From positions 1 to 64,000 of the forward strand of contig CANFBW010000006.1 in assembly GCA_947444925.1 (NCBI GenBank): DNA of 64,000 bases, read 5' to 3'. Source of the stretch: Flavobacteriales bacterium. GTDB taxonomy: Bacteria > Bacteroidota > Bacteroidia > Flavobacteriales_C > GCA-002722245. Below, in pieces: positions 48,187-57,322 of the stretch (position 1 is its first letter; every line of letters begins with the position of its first letter). The notes under the pieces were generated by a model. The model ran no database searches. It was not told the origin of the DNA and saw only the letters and a list, made by a program, of their open reading frames with translations. The position numbers and the translations under genes were made by a program.

Positions 48187-49513
48187 GTTGATCATAGGTC
48201 GCGAATATTGGACGAGGGTGCGCAAGCCTTCGTTCATCATCATGTCAATTTTAGGGCCTTTACTCATCGCCTCAACCTTCATTATTCCAATACTGATTAA
48301 GGCCAGTAATTTTAAAACAATGTACGTGCAAGTGGTTGACTACTCGCACATCGTTCACCAAAACATTCGTTATTACAATTCTGATCACGTAGTATACCTG
48401 ACCAATTTTGCCGATGGCGAAATCAATAAAGTTGTTGATCAATTTGCGCATTCTGATGATACTGCCGTGGTGCTGATTCCAGCACACTTTATGTCGGTGC
48501 CAAATGATGTCACCATTTTTCACAAAGACCATCCTGGTGTAAATACCATCACCAAACTAAAAAACGATTTGCAGGATTTACGCGTGAAATACGCGGTAAA
48601 ACAAGGCAACAACATTAACCTTGTCGATCTTGAAAAAATAATGCAGAAGGTTGACGTACACTTCTACAACGAGGGCACAGCCTTGGAAGTAAAAATATTT
48701 TTAGGCATTGCTGCTGGCTTTCTCATGTATCTGCTAATCATGTTGTACGGCGTTCAAGTAATGCGCGGTGTAATGGAAGAAAAAACAAACCGTATTGTAG
48801 AAGTCATCATTTCGTCAGTACGTCCGCTACAATTACTTTATGGAAAAATAATTGGAATCGCACTCACAGGACTCACACAATTCGTCATCTTAATTGCCTT
48901 GCTACTCGTGCTCATTTCGTCGGCAAAAACACTCTTTGTGCAAAGCTCAGTTGAAAAAGCACACGAACAAGTAACTGCGTTGCAAAGCCAAGGACAGGTG
49001 AATATGACTCCTGTTGAATCAGAAAAAAAGACCAGTGTGAGCGAAGAAGAAATCACGCAATACATGTCGGATCTCGCGACAATTGCACCGCGAATGCTCT
49101 TTTGTTTTCCGCTATTTTTTATTGGCGGATATCTTTTATACGCCTCTTTTTATGCAGCTATTGGTGCTGCTGTCGACTCTGAAACCGAAACACAACAGTT
49201 CGTTTTGCCTGTCACCATCCCTATCATTATCAGTATTTTTATCGCCAGTAATATTTTTGAAAACCCACATGGCGATCTTGCTTTTTGGACAAGCATCATT
49301 CCTCTCACTTCTCCAATTGTTATGCTCGCGCGATTGCCCTTCATGGACCTCAGCACACAATGGTGGCAGGTTCTGCTAGCCCTTCTGCTGCTCTATGCAA
49401 CATTCGTATTCACAACGAAACTTGCAGCTAAGATTTACCGTACAGGCATACTCATGTATGGACAAAAAGCGAGTTACCGCTCCATTTTAAAATGGTTGCG
49501 CTATAAAAATTGA
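48173..49513 (+). CDS. ABC-2 type permease (NatB-like)
   Basis: Membrane partner of the ATPase encoded just before it. The 446 residues start MNKTKLIIGREYWTRVRKPS, have one N-terminal membrane helix (IIMSILGPLLIASTFIIPIL), a large extracytoplasmic domain (about 45-180) and five or more C-terminal helices (MYLLIMLYGVQVMRGVMEEK, containing the ABC-2 motif EEKTNRIVEVIISSVRPLQL). The ATG at 48173 overlaps the ATPase gene by 14 bases. An in-frame TTG at 48119 would lengthen the overlap and is not needed. Confidence 0.92.
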   Translation: MNKTKLIIGREYWTRVRKPSFIIMSILGPLLIASTFIIPILIKASNFKTMYVQVVDYSHIVHQNIRYYNSDHVVYLTNFADGEINKVVDQFAHSDDTAVVLIPAHFMSVPNDVTIFHKDHPGVNTITKLKNDLQDLRVKYAVKQGNNINLVDLEKIMQKVDVHFYNEGTALEVKIFLGIAAGFLMYLLIMLYGVQVMRGVMEEKTNRIVEVIISSVRPLQLLYGKIIGIALTGLTQFVILIALLLVLISSAKTLFVQSSVEKAHEQVTALQSQGQVNMTPVESEKKTSVSEEEITQYMSDLATIAPRMLFCFPLFFIGGYLLYASFYAAIGAAVDSETETQQFVLPVTIPIIISIFIASNIFENPHGDLAFWTSIIPLTSPIVMLARLPFMDLSTQWWQVLLALLLLYATFVFTTKLAAKIYRTGILMYGQKASYRSILKWLRYKN

Positions 49514-49517
49514 AACC

Positions 49518-50444
49518 ATGAAAAAAGTAGCAGTCATCGATTTAGGCACCAACACCTTTAACCTCTTGATTGCTGAATTGGCAGAAGGACAACAACACAG
49601 CATCATATACAGCACACAATTTCCTGCAAAAATCGGAGAAAAAGCAATCAACGAAAACAAAATTATTCCCGCTGCTTTTGAACGCGGCCTCCAATGCCTC
49701 AAAGAAATGAAAGGCATTATTGACGACTACAAAGTCGACGAAATTTTCGCCTTTGGCACATCAGCGCTGCGTGGCGCCGCGAACGGCAAAGAATTTGCCG
49801 CTGCGGTACAAAAAGAATGCAACATTGAAATACACATTATCGACGGAGATCGGGAAGCTGCACTAATCTATAGCGGCGTACAACTCGCCTTTCCATGCGA
49901 CGAGAAATTGCGAATGGTACTCGATGTTGGCGGCGGCAGCAATGAATTCATCATTGGCAACAAAGACGAGATTTTTTGGAGCCAGAGTTTCAATCTCGGT
50001 GTGGCACGTTTGCTCTATAAATTTGCACCTGCGAATCCTATCACTGCGGAACAAGTTTCAGCAATCAAAAGCTACTTAGATGCTGAATTGCAATCCTTAT
50101 GGAAAGCACTAGAAAAATATCCCATCAGCGATTTGATAGGCTGCGCAGGTTGTTTCAGTACTTTTTACGAAATGGTTTGTGCTGCCGCACAAATTCCTGC
50201 GAACGAAAAAAGTACTTGGGAGGAAATTTCACTTGAAGGCTATCATAAAATGTACGAAAAATTATTGCCTTCCACCTACGAAGAACGTCTCGATATGGAA
50301 GGTTTACTTTTCATGCGCGCTGATATGATTGTAATTGGAACGGTTCTTGTAAATCTTGTTCTCGAAAAAGCGAAAATTAAAAAAATGTACTTGTCTAAAT
50401 ACGCTTTGAAAGAAGGAGTATTACATGAAATAGCAAAAAAATAA
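49518..50444 (+). CDS. Ppx/GppA-type exopolyphosphatase/pppGpp phosphatase
   Basis: Phosphatase of the actin-like ATPase fold acting on polyphosphate or pppGpp. The 308 residues hold the phosphate-1 loop AVIDLGTNTFNLLIAEL (about 4-20), FGTSALRGAANGKEF, the catalytic Glu region GDREAALIYSGVQLAF, the phosphate-2 loop LDVGGGSNEFIIG and a C-terminal block DLIGCAGCFSTFYEM. It is the short single-domain form without the HD extension. It starts four bases after the ABC permease stop and precedes the sigma-54 activator by ten bases, so all may be one transcript. Confidence 0.92.
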   Translation: MKKVAVIDLGTNTFNLLIAELAEGQQHSIIYSTQFPAKIGEKAINENKIIPAAFERGLQCLKEMKGIIDDYKVDEIFAFGTSALRGAANGKEFAAAVQKECNIEIHIIDGDREAALIYSGVQLAFPCDEKLRMVLDVGGGSNEFIIGNKDEIFWSQSFNLGVARLLYKFAPANPITAEQVSAIKSYLDAELQSLWKALEKYPISDLIGCAGCFSTFYEMVCAAAQIPANEKSTWEEISLEGYHKMYEKLLPSTYEERLDMEGLLFMRADMIVIGTVLVNLVLEKAKIKKMYLSKYALKEGVLHEIAKK

Positions 50445-50454
50445 AATCTCTACT

Positions 50455-51627
50455 ATGCCGAAAATACTAATCATCGACGACGAAAAACCTATCAGATCAA
50501 CATTGCGTGAAATTTTAGAGTACGAGAAATTTCAAATCGACGAAGCCGCAGATGGCGCGGCCGGTCTAGAAATGGCGAAAAACGGAAAGTACGATGTGGT
50601 ATTGTGCGACATCAAAATGCCTAAAATGGATGGCATGGAAGTGCTCGAGAACATTATGAAACTCACCGATGAACCTGCGGTAATCATGATATCAGGCCAC
50701 GGCACTATAGATGTTGCTGTTGACACTTTGAAAAAAGGCGCTTTTGATTACATTGCAAAACCGCTCGACCTCAACCGCCTACTTATCACCATTCGCAATG
50801 CCCTCGATAGAACGGAGCTGGTGAAAGAAACAAAAGCGCTTAAAAAAAAATTGAGTATATCTAAGAGCAGTGAAATCATTGGCGCTTCCGATGCTATCAA
50901 AAAAATAATGGAGATGATTGCTAAAGTGGCACCCACCGACGCACGTGTGTTGGTCACTGGTGGAAATGGCTCAGGAAAAGAATTGATCGCGCGACAAATT
51001 CACCAGCAAAGCAAACGCGCTGCTGCCGCACTCATTGAAGTGAATTGCGCTGCAATACCATCTGAATTGATCGAAAGCGAATTGTTTGGACACGAAAAAG
51101 GAGCATTTACCTCTGCCATAAAACAGCGCATCGGCAAATTTGAACAAGCGATAGGTGGCACTTTGTTTCTCGACGAAATTGGTGATATGAGTTTGTCGGC
51201 GCAAGCAAAAGTATTGCGCGCACTGCAAGAAAATAAAATAACAAGAGTGGGTGGCGAAAAAGAAATTTCGGTAGATGTGCGCATCATCGCCGCTACAAAT
51301 AAAGACCTCAGAAAAGAAATCGAAGTCGGTAATTTTCGAGAAGATTTGTACCACAGATTAAGTGTGATTTTAATTCAAAATCCATCGCTCAACGAACGTA
51401 AAGAAGATATTCCTTTGCTCGCTGAACATTTCATACAAGCGATTTGTGAAGAATATGGAAATGGAAAAAAAACGATCGCTAAAGAAGCTGTAAAAGAATT
51501 GCAAAAAATAAATTGGACCGGCAACATACGTGAATTTAGAAACGTGATGGAAAGACTAATTATCCTCAGCGGAAACAACATCAGCGTTGAAGATGTTATC
51601 AGTTTCGCGCAACCGCTGAGTAAATAA
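50455..51627 (+). CDS. NtrC-family sigma-54 activator lacking a DNA-binding domain
   Basis: Response regulator of 390 residues. The receiver domain (1-120) has the phosphoacceptor Asp52 in VVLCDIKMPKMDG and Lys in DYIAKPLDL. The AAA+ domain (about 145-375) has Walker A GGNGSGKE near 169, Walker B GGTLFLDEIGDM and ELFGHEKGAFTSAIKQRIG. The sigma-54-contacting loop, usually GAFTGA, is GAFTSA (216-221). The protein stops at DVISFAQPLSK, so the C-terminal Fis-type helix-turn-helix is missing and the next bases contain no continuation. It would act from solution. No partner kinase is beside it. Confidence 0.92.
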   Translation: MPKILIIDDEKPIRSTLREILEYEKFQIDEAADGAAGLEMAKNGKYDVVLCDIKMPKMDGMEVLENIMKLTDEPAVIMISGHGTIDVAVDTLKKGAFDYIAKPLDLNRLLITIRNALDRTELVKETKALKKKLSISKSSEIIGASDAIKKIMEMIAKVAPTDARVLVTGGNGSGKELIARQIHQQSKRAAAALIEVNCAAIPSELIESELFGHEKGAFTSAIKQRIGKFEQAIGGTLFLDEIGDMSLSAQAKVLRALQENKITRVGGEKEISVDVRIIAATNKDLRKEIEVGNFREDLYHRLSVILIQNPSLNERKEDIPLLAEHFIQAICEEYGNGKKTIAKEAVKELQKINWTGNIREFRNVMERLIILSGNNISVEDVISFAQPLSK

Positions 51628-51692
51628 AGAGTCCATTTATGTTGCCATTCGGACAAGTTGCAATAATGGTTCTAATGCAATGCAACCTAAAC

Positions 51693-51712
51693 ATACAAAG
51701 AACTCTTTGTAT
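51693..51712 (+). repeat. Perfect 8-bp inverted repeat upstream of zinc-ribbon gene
   Basis: ATACAAAG-AACT-CTTTGTAT, perfect over eight pairs with a four-base loop, 24 bases before the ATG at 51736 and about 65 bases after the sigma-54 activator stop. Only ATTT follows it. It could be an operator or a weak terminator. Confidence 0.5.
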
Positions 51713-51735
51713 ATTTAGACTTCAATATTTTAAAC

Positions 51736-52029
51736 ATGTCAACCCTTAGAATTTGCGCGAAATGCCACACCTGGAATGAAAACCAGGATCATTGCACAAA
51801 CTGCGGTCATCTTTTGAATCCTGATCTAATCAGAAAAATTGAACTCGAAAAAAAAGAAGAACTCGAAGCGGGTCGTGAACTCGACAAGGTGGATCTCTTG
51901 CTTCACAAAATCAAGAACTCTCGGTATATTCTCGTGCGTGCTGTATTCTATTTCTTTTATTCGATTTGGTTTATTTTCACCGCCATTGTATCATTCTTTA
52001 TTGCCATCATCGCCGCTGGCCCAGGATAA
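51736..52029 (+). CDS. Small zinc-ribbon membrane protein
   Basis: A 97-residue protein I do not recognise. It begins with a zinc-ribbon-like pair CAKC and CTNC (STLRICAKCHTWNENQDHC) at residues 7-22, continues with a charged helical linker (KIELEKKEELEAGREL) and ends with one or two hydrophobic segments (YILVRAVFYFFYSIWFIFTA). Its stop overlaps the next start by one base (TAATG), so it is coupled to the membrane protein at 52029. Function unknown. Confidence 0.65.
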   Translation: MSTLRICAKCHTWNENQDHCTNCGHLLNPDLIRKIELEKKEELEAGRELDKVDLLLHKIKNSRYILVRAVFYFFYSIWFIFTAIVSFFIAIIAAGPG

Positions 52030-52409
52030 TGAAAAAAGCAAAAACATATATAGTCATTGCCTCTGCACTATACTTGCTTCAACTTGTTTTAAAGTTCAGC
52101 AAAACAACTGTTCCTTCCTGGTATATCAGCTATTTTAGCGATTTTCTTTGCATGCCCCTCCTCCTTTTCTATGCCTTATGGTTCCTACGAAAAATAAAAA
52201 AATATAGCGCCTTAATTTTATCTTGGAAAATGATTTTTTTTGCATGGATCTACGTCTCGATAGTTTTTGAATTATTACTGCCAAAATTCGCGCACAAATT
52301 CACCGCTGATATTTTCGATGTTTTAGTTTACGGACTGGGGGGCCTCCTCTATTTTGTATTTCAAAAACAAGTGATAGGCAGCAACAGTTCAATAACAGTA
52401 ACGCGTTAA
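52029..52409 (+). CDS. Small uncharacterised membrane protein
   Basis: A 126-residue hydrophobic protein with about four helices (TYIVIASALYLLQLVL, FLCMPLLLFYALWFL, MIFFAWIYVSIVFELLL, VYGLGGLLYFVFQ) separated by short loops with basic residues (RKIKKYS). The true start is the ATG at 52029, overlapping the zinc-ribbon gene stop by one base; an earlier in-frame ATG at 51966 lies inside that gene. I do not recognise the family. Confidence 0.6.
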   Translation: MKKAKTYIVIASALYLLQLVLKFSKTTVPSWYISYFSDFLCMPLLLFYALWFLRKIKKYSALILSWKMIFFAWIYVSIVFELLLPKFAHKFTADIFDVLVYGLGGLLYFVFQKQVIGSNSSITVTR

Positions 52410-52463
52410 CAACTTTCTATAGAGCCTCCAATCTTTTGCTCATTTACTTTTTACTTTTCCATC

Positions 52464-53708
52464 ATGGCATTAAATATTGTTTTCATCGCATTTTTCTTGA
52501 TCGCCTTCGCCATCGCTTTGGTACAGGCAATTGTATTTCAAAACTTCGATGTTTTTGATCTCATCATCAAAAGCACCATCGACACTTCGAAAACCGGATT
52601 TGAAATTTCACTCTACCTCACCGGAACGCTATGCTTGTGGATGGGCATCATGAAAATCGGAGAAAATGGCGGCGCAATCAACATCTTGACCCGCCTCACT
52701 GCGCCCCTGTTTACACGCCTCTTCCCTGATGTTCCTAAAAATCATCCGGCCTATGGATCCATCATGATGAATTTCACGGCAAATATGTTGGGCTTAGACA
52801 ATGCCGCAACACCAGCGGGTTTAAAAGCAATGAGTCAGCTGCAGGAAATCAATCCTGAAAAAGACAGCGCCAGCCGATCGCAAATCATGTTCATGGTCAT
52901 CAACGCCTCGGGACTCACCATCATTCCTATCGGCATCATCACCATTCGCTCACAAATATTAGCCGAACAAGGTATCGTTGGAAATCCAACCGATATTTTT
53001 ATTCCTGTACTGATCGCCACTTTCTTTTCTACTTTGGGTGGGATAATACTCACCAGCATCATTCAAAAAATTCGTTTCGACAAAGTGATCATTGCTTATT
53101 TGGGAGGTGCTGCAGCGCTCATCGTAGGCTTGTTATTCGCCGCGTCACGCATGAGTCCGGCACAATTGGAACTCTTTTCTAAAACCTTAGGATCGTCGGT
53201 ACTACTTTCAATTATTGTAAGTTTTATGCTGATGGCGCTGCGCAAGAAAGTGAATGTGTATGAGTCCTTCATCGACGGCGCAAAAGACGGCTTCAACACC
53301 GCCATCAAAATTGTACCCTACCTCATCGCTATACTGGTTGCCATTGGTGTGTTTCGCGCCAGTGGTGGCATGGACTGGTTGATGGAAGGATTCCGTTTTG
53401 TGTTTGCGCAAATATTCCCCAGCACCGAATTTGTTGACGCTTTACCTACCGCCATCATGAAGCCTCTAAGTGGCAGTGGCGCGCGGGGAATGATGGTTGA
53501 CACTATGAACACATACGGCGCAAATTCGTTTGCCGGAAGACTTTCTTGCGTGTTTCAAGGAGCGGCCGACACCACCTTCTTTATACTCGCAGTGTACTTC
53601 GGATCTATCGGCATCAAAAAAACAAAATATGCTTTGGGTGTGAGTTTGTTTGCCGATTTGTGCGGCGTCATTGCAGCGATCATCACGTGCTACATCTTCT
53701 TCAAGTAA
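52464..53708 (+). CDS. Fused SpmA-SpmB-like nucleoside-recognition membrane protein
   Basis: Integral membrane protein of 414 residues with two Gate (nucleoside recognition) units in one chain. The N-terminal half matches SpmA (GFEISLYLTGTLCLWMGIMK, MMNFTANMLGLDNAATPAGL) and the C-terminal half matches SpmB (KIVPYLIAILVAIGVFRASG, MKPLSGSGARGMMVDTM). In spore formers these are separate proteins that affect spore core dehydration; the fused form occurs in non-sporulating Bacteroidota, where its job is unknown. A strong terminator follows. Confidence 0.88.
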   Translation: MALNIVFIAFFLIAFAIALVQAIVFQNFDVFDLIIKSTIDTSKTGFEISLYLTGTLCLWMGIMKIGENGGAINILTRLTAPLFTRLFPDVPKNHPAYGSIMMNFTANMLGLDNAATPAGLKAMSQLQEINPEKDSASRSQIMFMVINASGLTIIPIGIITIRSQILAEQGIVGNPTDIFIPVLIATFFSTLGGIILTSIIQKIRFDKVIIAYLGGAAALIVGLLFAASRMSPAQLELFSKTLGSSVLLSIIVSFMLMALRKKVNVYESFIDGAKDGFNTAIKIVPYLIAILVAIGVFRASGGMDWLMEGFRFVFAQIFPSTEFVDALPTAIMKPLSGSGARGMMVDTMNTYGANSFAGRLSCVFQGAADTTFFILAVYFGSIGIKKTKYALGVSLFADLCGVIAAIITCYIFFK

Positions 53709-53725
53709 AACATATACTTTACTTC

Positions 53726-53761
53726 AAAAAAAAGTCCCGCAACATTTGCGGGACTTTTTTT
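53726..53761. terminator. Bidirectional terminator between convergent genes
   Basis: AAAGTCCCGCAA (53731-53742), loop CAT, TTGCGGGACTTT (53746-53757), with A-run before and T-run after: 12 perfect pairs. It serves both the gene ending at 53708 (plus) and the SET gene ending at 53769 (minus). Confidence 0.93.
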
Positions 53762-53768
53762 GTAGCTT

Positions 53769-54398
53769 TTATTTTCTACTCAAAACCTTGGCTTTTAATT
53801 CGCCATCACTTTTTTTTTGATAGCGTAAATTCCGGATAGACGGGAATTTATTGGCATCTAAAAAGAAAATATCCAATTCCTTACGCGTTGCATCTTCTAC
53901 CAAATGCATCAAAGGTTGCTCAACTTCCATCAAATGCTTTAAAGCACTTATGATCTCTCCATCCCACTTTTCAAAGTATGTATCGAGGTCATTGGGCTTA
54001 ATGCTTCCTCGGCAGTTTACTGCGCCACATCCACAGTTGAACTCATCGTCGAGGTTGAAGATACCATACTCGTCGGTAATTTCTTCGCCAGCTTGAATAT
54101 CTCGAATTGCAATTTCAAATCCGTAACCTGTGCTGATAGTGTTTCTATTGCAGTTGTGGTTTACATATTTAGCAAAATCCCAGCTTAAAATTCTAATGCC
54201 GCGCTCATCAACGTATGAGAATTTATCAATGACTTGCTGCATAGCTGGAGAATGCTTGTCAAACGCCGATTCCGAAACTTCGATTTCAAGGCTGTCTTTA
54301 ACGTAAACTATTGTTCCTTTTGGAATAAGTTTGTTTGCGAAAACGCCATATCCTATTGCTTCGCTAACGTGTCTTACTTCAGTATCCGGATGAATCAT
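53769..54398 (-). CDS. SET-domain protein methyltransferase
   Basis: Probable protein-lysine methyltransferase of 209 residues using S-adenosylmethionine. The SET fold is visible as GYGVFANKLIPKGTIVYV (N-terminal strands), FAKYVNHNCNRNTISTGYG (the NHSCxPN-type SAM-binding knot) and AGEEITDEYGIF. A post-SET-like cysteine cluster CGCGAVNCRG follows, which may bind zinc near residue 120. The C-terminal 75 residues are helical and charged. Its substrate cannot be told. It is monocistronic, with a terminator on its 3' side. Confidence 0.85.
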   Translation of the reverse strand: MIHPDTEVRHVSEAIGYGVFANKLIPKGTIVYVKDSLEIEVSESAFDKHSPAMQQVIDKFSYVDERGIRILSWDFAKYVNHNCNRNTISTGYGFEIAIRDIQAGEEITDEYGIFNLDDEFNCGCGAVNCRGSIKPNDLDTYFEKWDGEIISALKHLMEVEQPLMHLVEDATRKELDIFFLDANKFPSIRNLRYQKKSDGELKAKVLSRK

Positions 54399-54589
54399 GA
54401 GTGCTGCTGTGGTTAAAATGAATAATAGCAGTAAATTTTCATTTATTCCGCGATAAAATAAAATTGCGTAGACACTATTTTTACTTTATTTATCAACATA
54501 TTAACAATGCCAAAACACGCACTAAGACCAAAACAAAGATAGGTCGACAAAGCAGCAAACTTTTAGGCATAGAACACAACACTAAAACA

Positions 54590-57196
54590 CTATTCTACGT
54601 AATTTTTAGCCTTGCTGAGTGCCCCCGAAAGCCCGTTCAAATTAGTGCCGCCCGCATTGGCGTAAAATGCCTGTCCACCACCGCCTCCTTGAATTTCCTT
54701 TGCCAATTCACGCACAATATTTGATGCATTCAGCGCTTTGCTTTTAACCAATTCTTCGTTGATCACCACACTCAAGTTTGGCTTGCCACCCACCTCCGCG
54801 GCGAGCACCATAAATATATTGGGAACTTCAGCTTTCAATTGAAAACAAAGATCTTTCAATGCATCGGCAGAATCTAAATCAATGCGTTCAGCCAAAAAAC
54901 TAACCCCATTGACTTGCGCGACTTTACTAAGCAAAACAGCTTTGATAGCCAATGCTTTTTCATGCAGCAGCGCAGCAAATTCCTTGCTCAAACGGGTATT
55001 ATCGTCGAGTAAAAGCTGTACCGATTTTTTCAAATCTTTAGGGCTTTTCATCAAATCCTTCACCTCTTGCAATAAAAGTAACTGCTCATTAATGTAGGCA
55101 TCCGTTTTTTCGCCAGTGATGGCCTCAATTCTTCGAATTCCGGCAGCAACAGCACTTTCAGAAAGCACTATCACTCTTCCAATAACACCAGTTGAAGCAA
55201 CATGACAACCACCACACAATTCCACTGAATCGCCAAACTGCACCACGCGTACTTTGTCGCCGTATTTTTCACCAAACAAAGCCATAGCTCCACGCTTTTT
55301 AGCGTCGGCAATAGCAATTGCACGCTCTTCCTGCAGCGGAATATTGGCACGAATATTTTGATTGACTATTTCTTGAATCTCGATCATTTCAGACTCGCTC
55401 ACTTTTTGAAAATGAGAGAAGTCGAAACGCAAATTATTTTCATTCACTAAAGATCCTTTTTGCTCAACATGTGTTCCCAAAACTTTACGCAGGGCGTGGT
55501 GCAACAAATGTGTTGCGGAATGATTGGCTTCTGTTGCCGATCTTTTGCTTTTGCTCACCACCGCTTTTACAGGGACACCAAGCTCTTTCGGCAGCTTGTC
55601 TAGAAAGTGCAAGAACACTCCGTTTTCTTTTTTGCAATCGACCACCGTATATTTTTCACCCGCTACTTCCAAATAACCGCGATCGCCAACTTGGCCACCT
55701 CCTTCAGCATAAAATGGTGTTTGATCCAACTCCACTTGAAACATTTCTTTTCCTTTTGCTTTCACTTTGCGGTAACGCATAATTTGAGCATTGCTTTCTA
55801 AGTGATCGTAGCCCACGAATTTTCCTTCGCCAGCACTCACCACTACCCAGTCATCGGTCTCTACAACAGAAGCTGCACGCGAACGATCTTTCTGTTTGTC
55901 GAGTTCCGCTTGAAATCCCTTCATATCAACACTCAATCCATGTTCACGCGCAAGTAAATCGGTTAAATCTACAGGGAATCCAAAGGTGTCGAACAATTCA
56001 AAAGCAAAAACACCATCGATTACTTTTGAACTTTGCGTTTTTATTTTGGCTTCAAATTTAAGAATCCCTTTTTCCAAAGTTTTTAAGAAATTTTGCTCTT
56101 CTTCTTTGATTACCTTTTCAATGAATTCCTTTTGCCCCACCAACTCAGGAAAGAATCTTCCCATGTGATCCGCCAACACCTGCACCAATTGATAAATGAA
56201 AGCTTCATTCATCCCTAATTTACTGTAACCATAACGCACCGCGCGTCGCAAAATACGTCGAATAACATAGCCCGCGCCTGTGTTCGATGGCATTTGCCCA
56301 TCGGCAATGGCAAATGAAACGGCGCGTATGTGATCCGCAATCACGCGAATGGCAATATCGGTTGTTTCCGTTACGCCATATTTTTTATTGGTCAGCGCTT
56401 CTATTTTTTCAATAGTTGGTGTAAAAACATCGGTGTCGTAGTTCGACTGTTTGCCTTGTAAAACACGCACCAAACGCTCAAAACCCATTCCTGTATCCAC
56501 ATGCTGCGCTGGCAATTTTTCTAAACTTCCATCGGCTTTACGGTTGAATTCCATGAACACGTTGTTCCAAATTTCAATCACTTGCGGATCGTCATTGTTC
56601 ACCAAAGTAGCGCCATCAACCTTTTGTCTATCGGCATCAGAACGGCCATCGTAATGAATTTCAGAACAAGGACCGCAAGGACCTTGATCACCCATTTCCC
56701 AAAAATTGTCTTTTTTATTGCCGTTTAGAATGCGGTCCTCGGCGATATATTTTTTCCACTCGTCGTAAGCCTCTTGATCGAAACCAAGGTTACTGTCTTT
56801 ATCGCCTTCAAAAACCGTTACGTACAAACGACCTTTGTCAATTTTGTAAACATCGGTTAACAATTCCCATGCCCATGCAATCGCATCTTTTTTGAAATAA
56901 TCGCCAAACGACCAGTTACCGAGCATTTCAAACATCGTGTGATGGTAAGTATCAACACCTACTTCTTCGAGATCATTGTGTTTTCCCGACACACGCAAAC
57001 ACTTTTGAGTATTGGCGATGCGAGGATGTTTGACGGGTGCATTGCCCAAGAAAATATCTTTAAACTGGTTCATCCCCGCATTGGTAAACATTAGCGTTGG
57101 ATCGTTTTTTACCACCATGGGTGCAGATGGAACAATTTGGTGTCCTTTGCTTTCAAAAAACTTCAAAAACTGCTCACGTATTTCAGCAGACTTCAT
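54590..57196 (-). CDS. alaS: Alanyl-tRNA synthetase
   Basis: Charges tRNA-Ala. The 868-residue product has the class II catalytic domain ([50 protein letters not shown]), the tRNA-recognition region, the editing domain with the zinc ligands [11 protein letters not shown] and [12 protein letters not shown], and the C-terminal glycine-rich [14 protein letters not shown]. Length and all motifs are standard. It is divergent from the M23 peptidase gene across 126 bases. Confidence 0.98.
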   Translation of the reverse strand: MKSAEIREQFLKFFESKGHQIVPSAPMVVKNDPTLMFTNAGMNQFKDIFLGNAPVKHPRIANTQKCLRVSGKHNDLEEVGVDTYHHTMFEMLGNWSFGDYFKKDAIAWAWELLTDVYKIDKGRLYVTVFEGDKDSNLGFDQEAYDEWKKYIAEDRILNGNKKDNFWEMGDQGPCGPCSEIHYDGRSDADRQKVDGATLVNNDDPQVIEIWNNVFMEFNRKADGSLEKLPAQHVDTGMGFERLVRVLQGKQSNYDTDVFTPTIEKIEALTNKKYGVTETTDIAIRVIADHIRAVSFAIADGQMPSNTGAGYVIRRILRRAVRYGYSKLGMNEAFIYQLVQVLADHMGRFFPELVGQKEFIEKVIKEEEQNFLKTLEKGILKFEAKIKTQSSKVIDGVFAFELFDTFGFPVDLTDLLAREHGLSVDMKGFQAELDKQKDRSRAASVVETDDWVVVSAGEGKFVGYDHLESNAQIMRYRKVKAKGKEMFQVELDQTPFYAEGGGQVGDRGYLEVAGEKYTVVDCKKENGVFLHFLDKLPKELGVPVKAVVSKSKRSATEANHSATHLLHHALRKVLGTHVEQKGSLVNENNLRFDFSHFQKVSESEMIEIQEIVNQNIRANIPLQEERAIAIADAKKRGAMALFGEKYGDKVRVVQFGDSVELCGGCHVASTGVIGRVIVLSESAVAAGIRRIEAITGEKTDAYINEQLLLLQEVKDLMKSPKDLKKSVQLLLDDNTRLSKEFAALLHEKALAIKAVLLSKVAQVNGVSFLAERIDLDSADALKDLCFQLKAEVPNIFMVLAAEVGGKPNLSVVINEELVKSKALNASNIVRELAKEIQGGGGGQAFYANAGGTNLNGLSGALSKAKNYVE

Positions 57197-57255
57197 ACTT
57201 CTATATTTTAGTTTAAAATTTTCCGAATAACCAGAAAACCCTTAATTATCAACAC

Positions 57256-57286
57256 TTGTAACAACAATAAAAATTACTTATCTTCA
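57256..57286 (+). promoter_or_regulatory. Probable promoter of the M23 peptidase gene
   Basis: TTG (57256-57258), 20-base spacer, TATCTTCA (57279-57286), matching the Bacteroidota TTG-N-TAnnTTTG pattern with two mismatches in the -7 box. It lies 36 bases before the ATG at 57323, in the region divergent from alaS. Confidence 0.4.
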
Positions 57287-57322
57287 CGTCCCTTTGCCTC
57301 AAGCGCAAAGCTAATCAATCTT

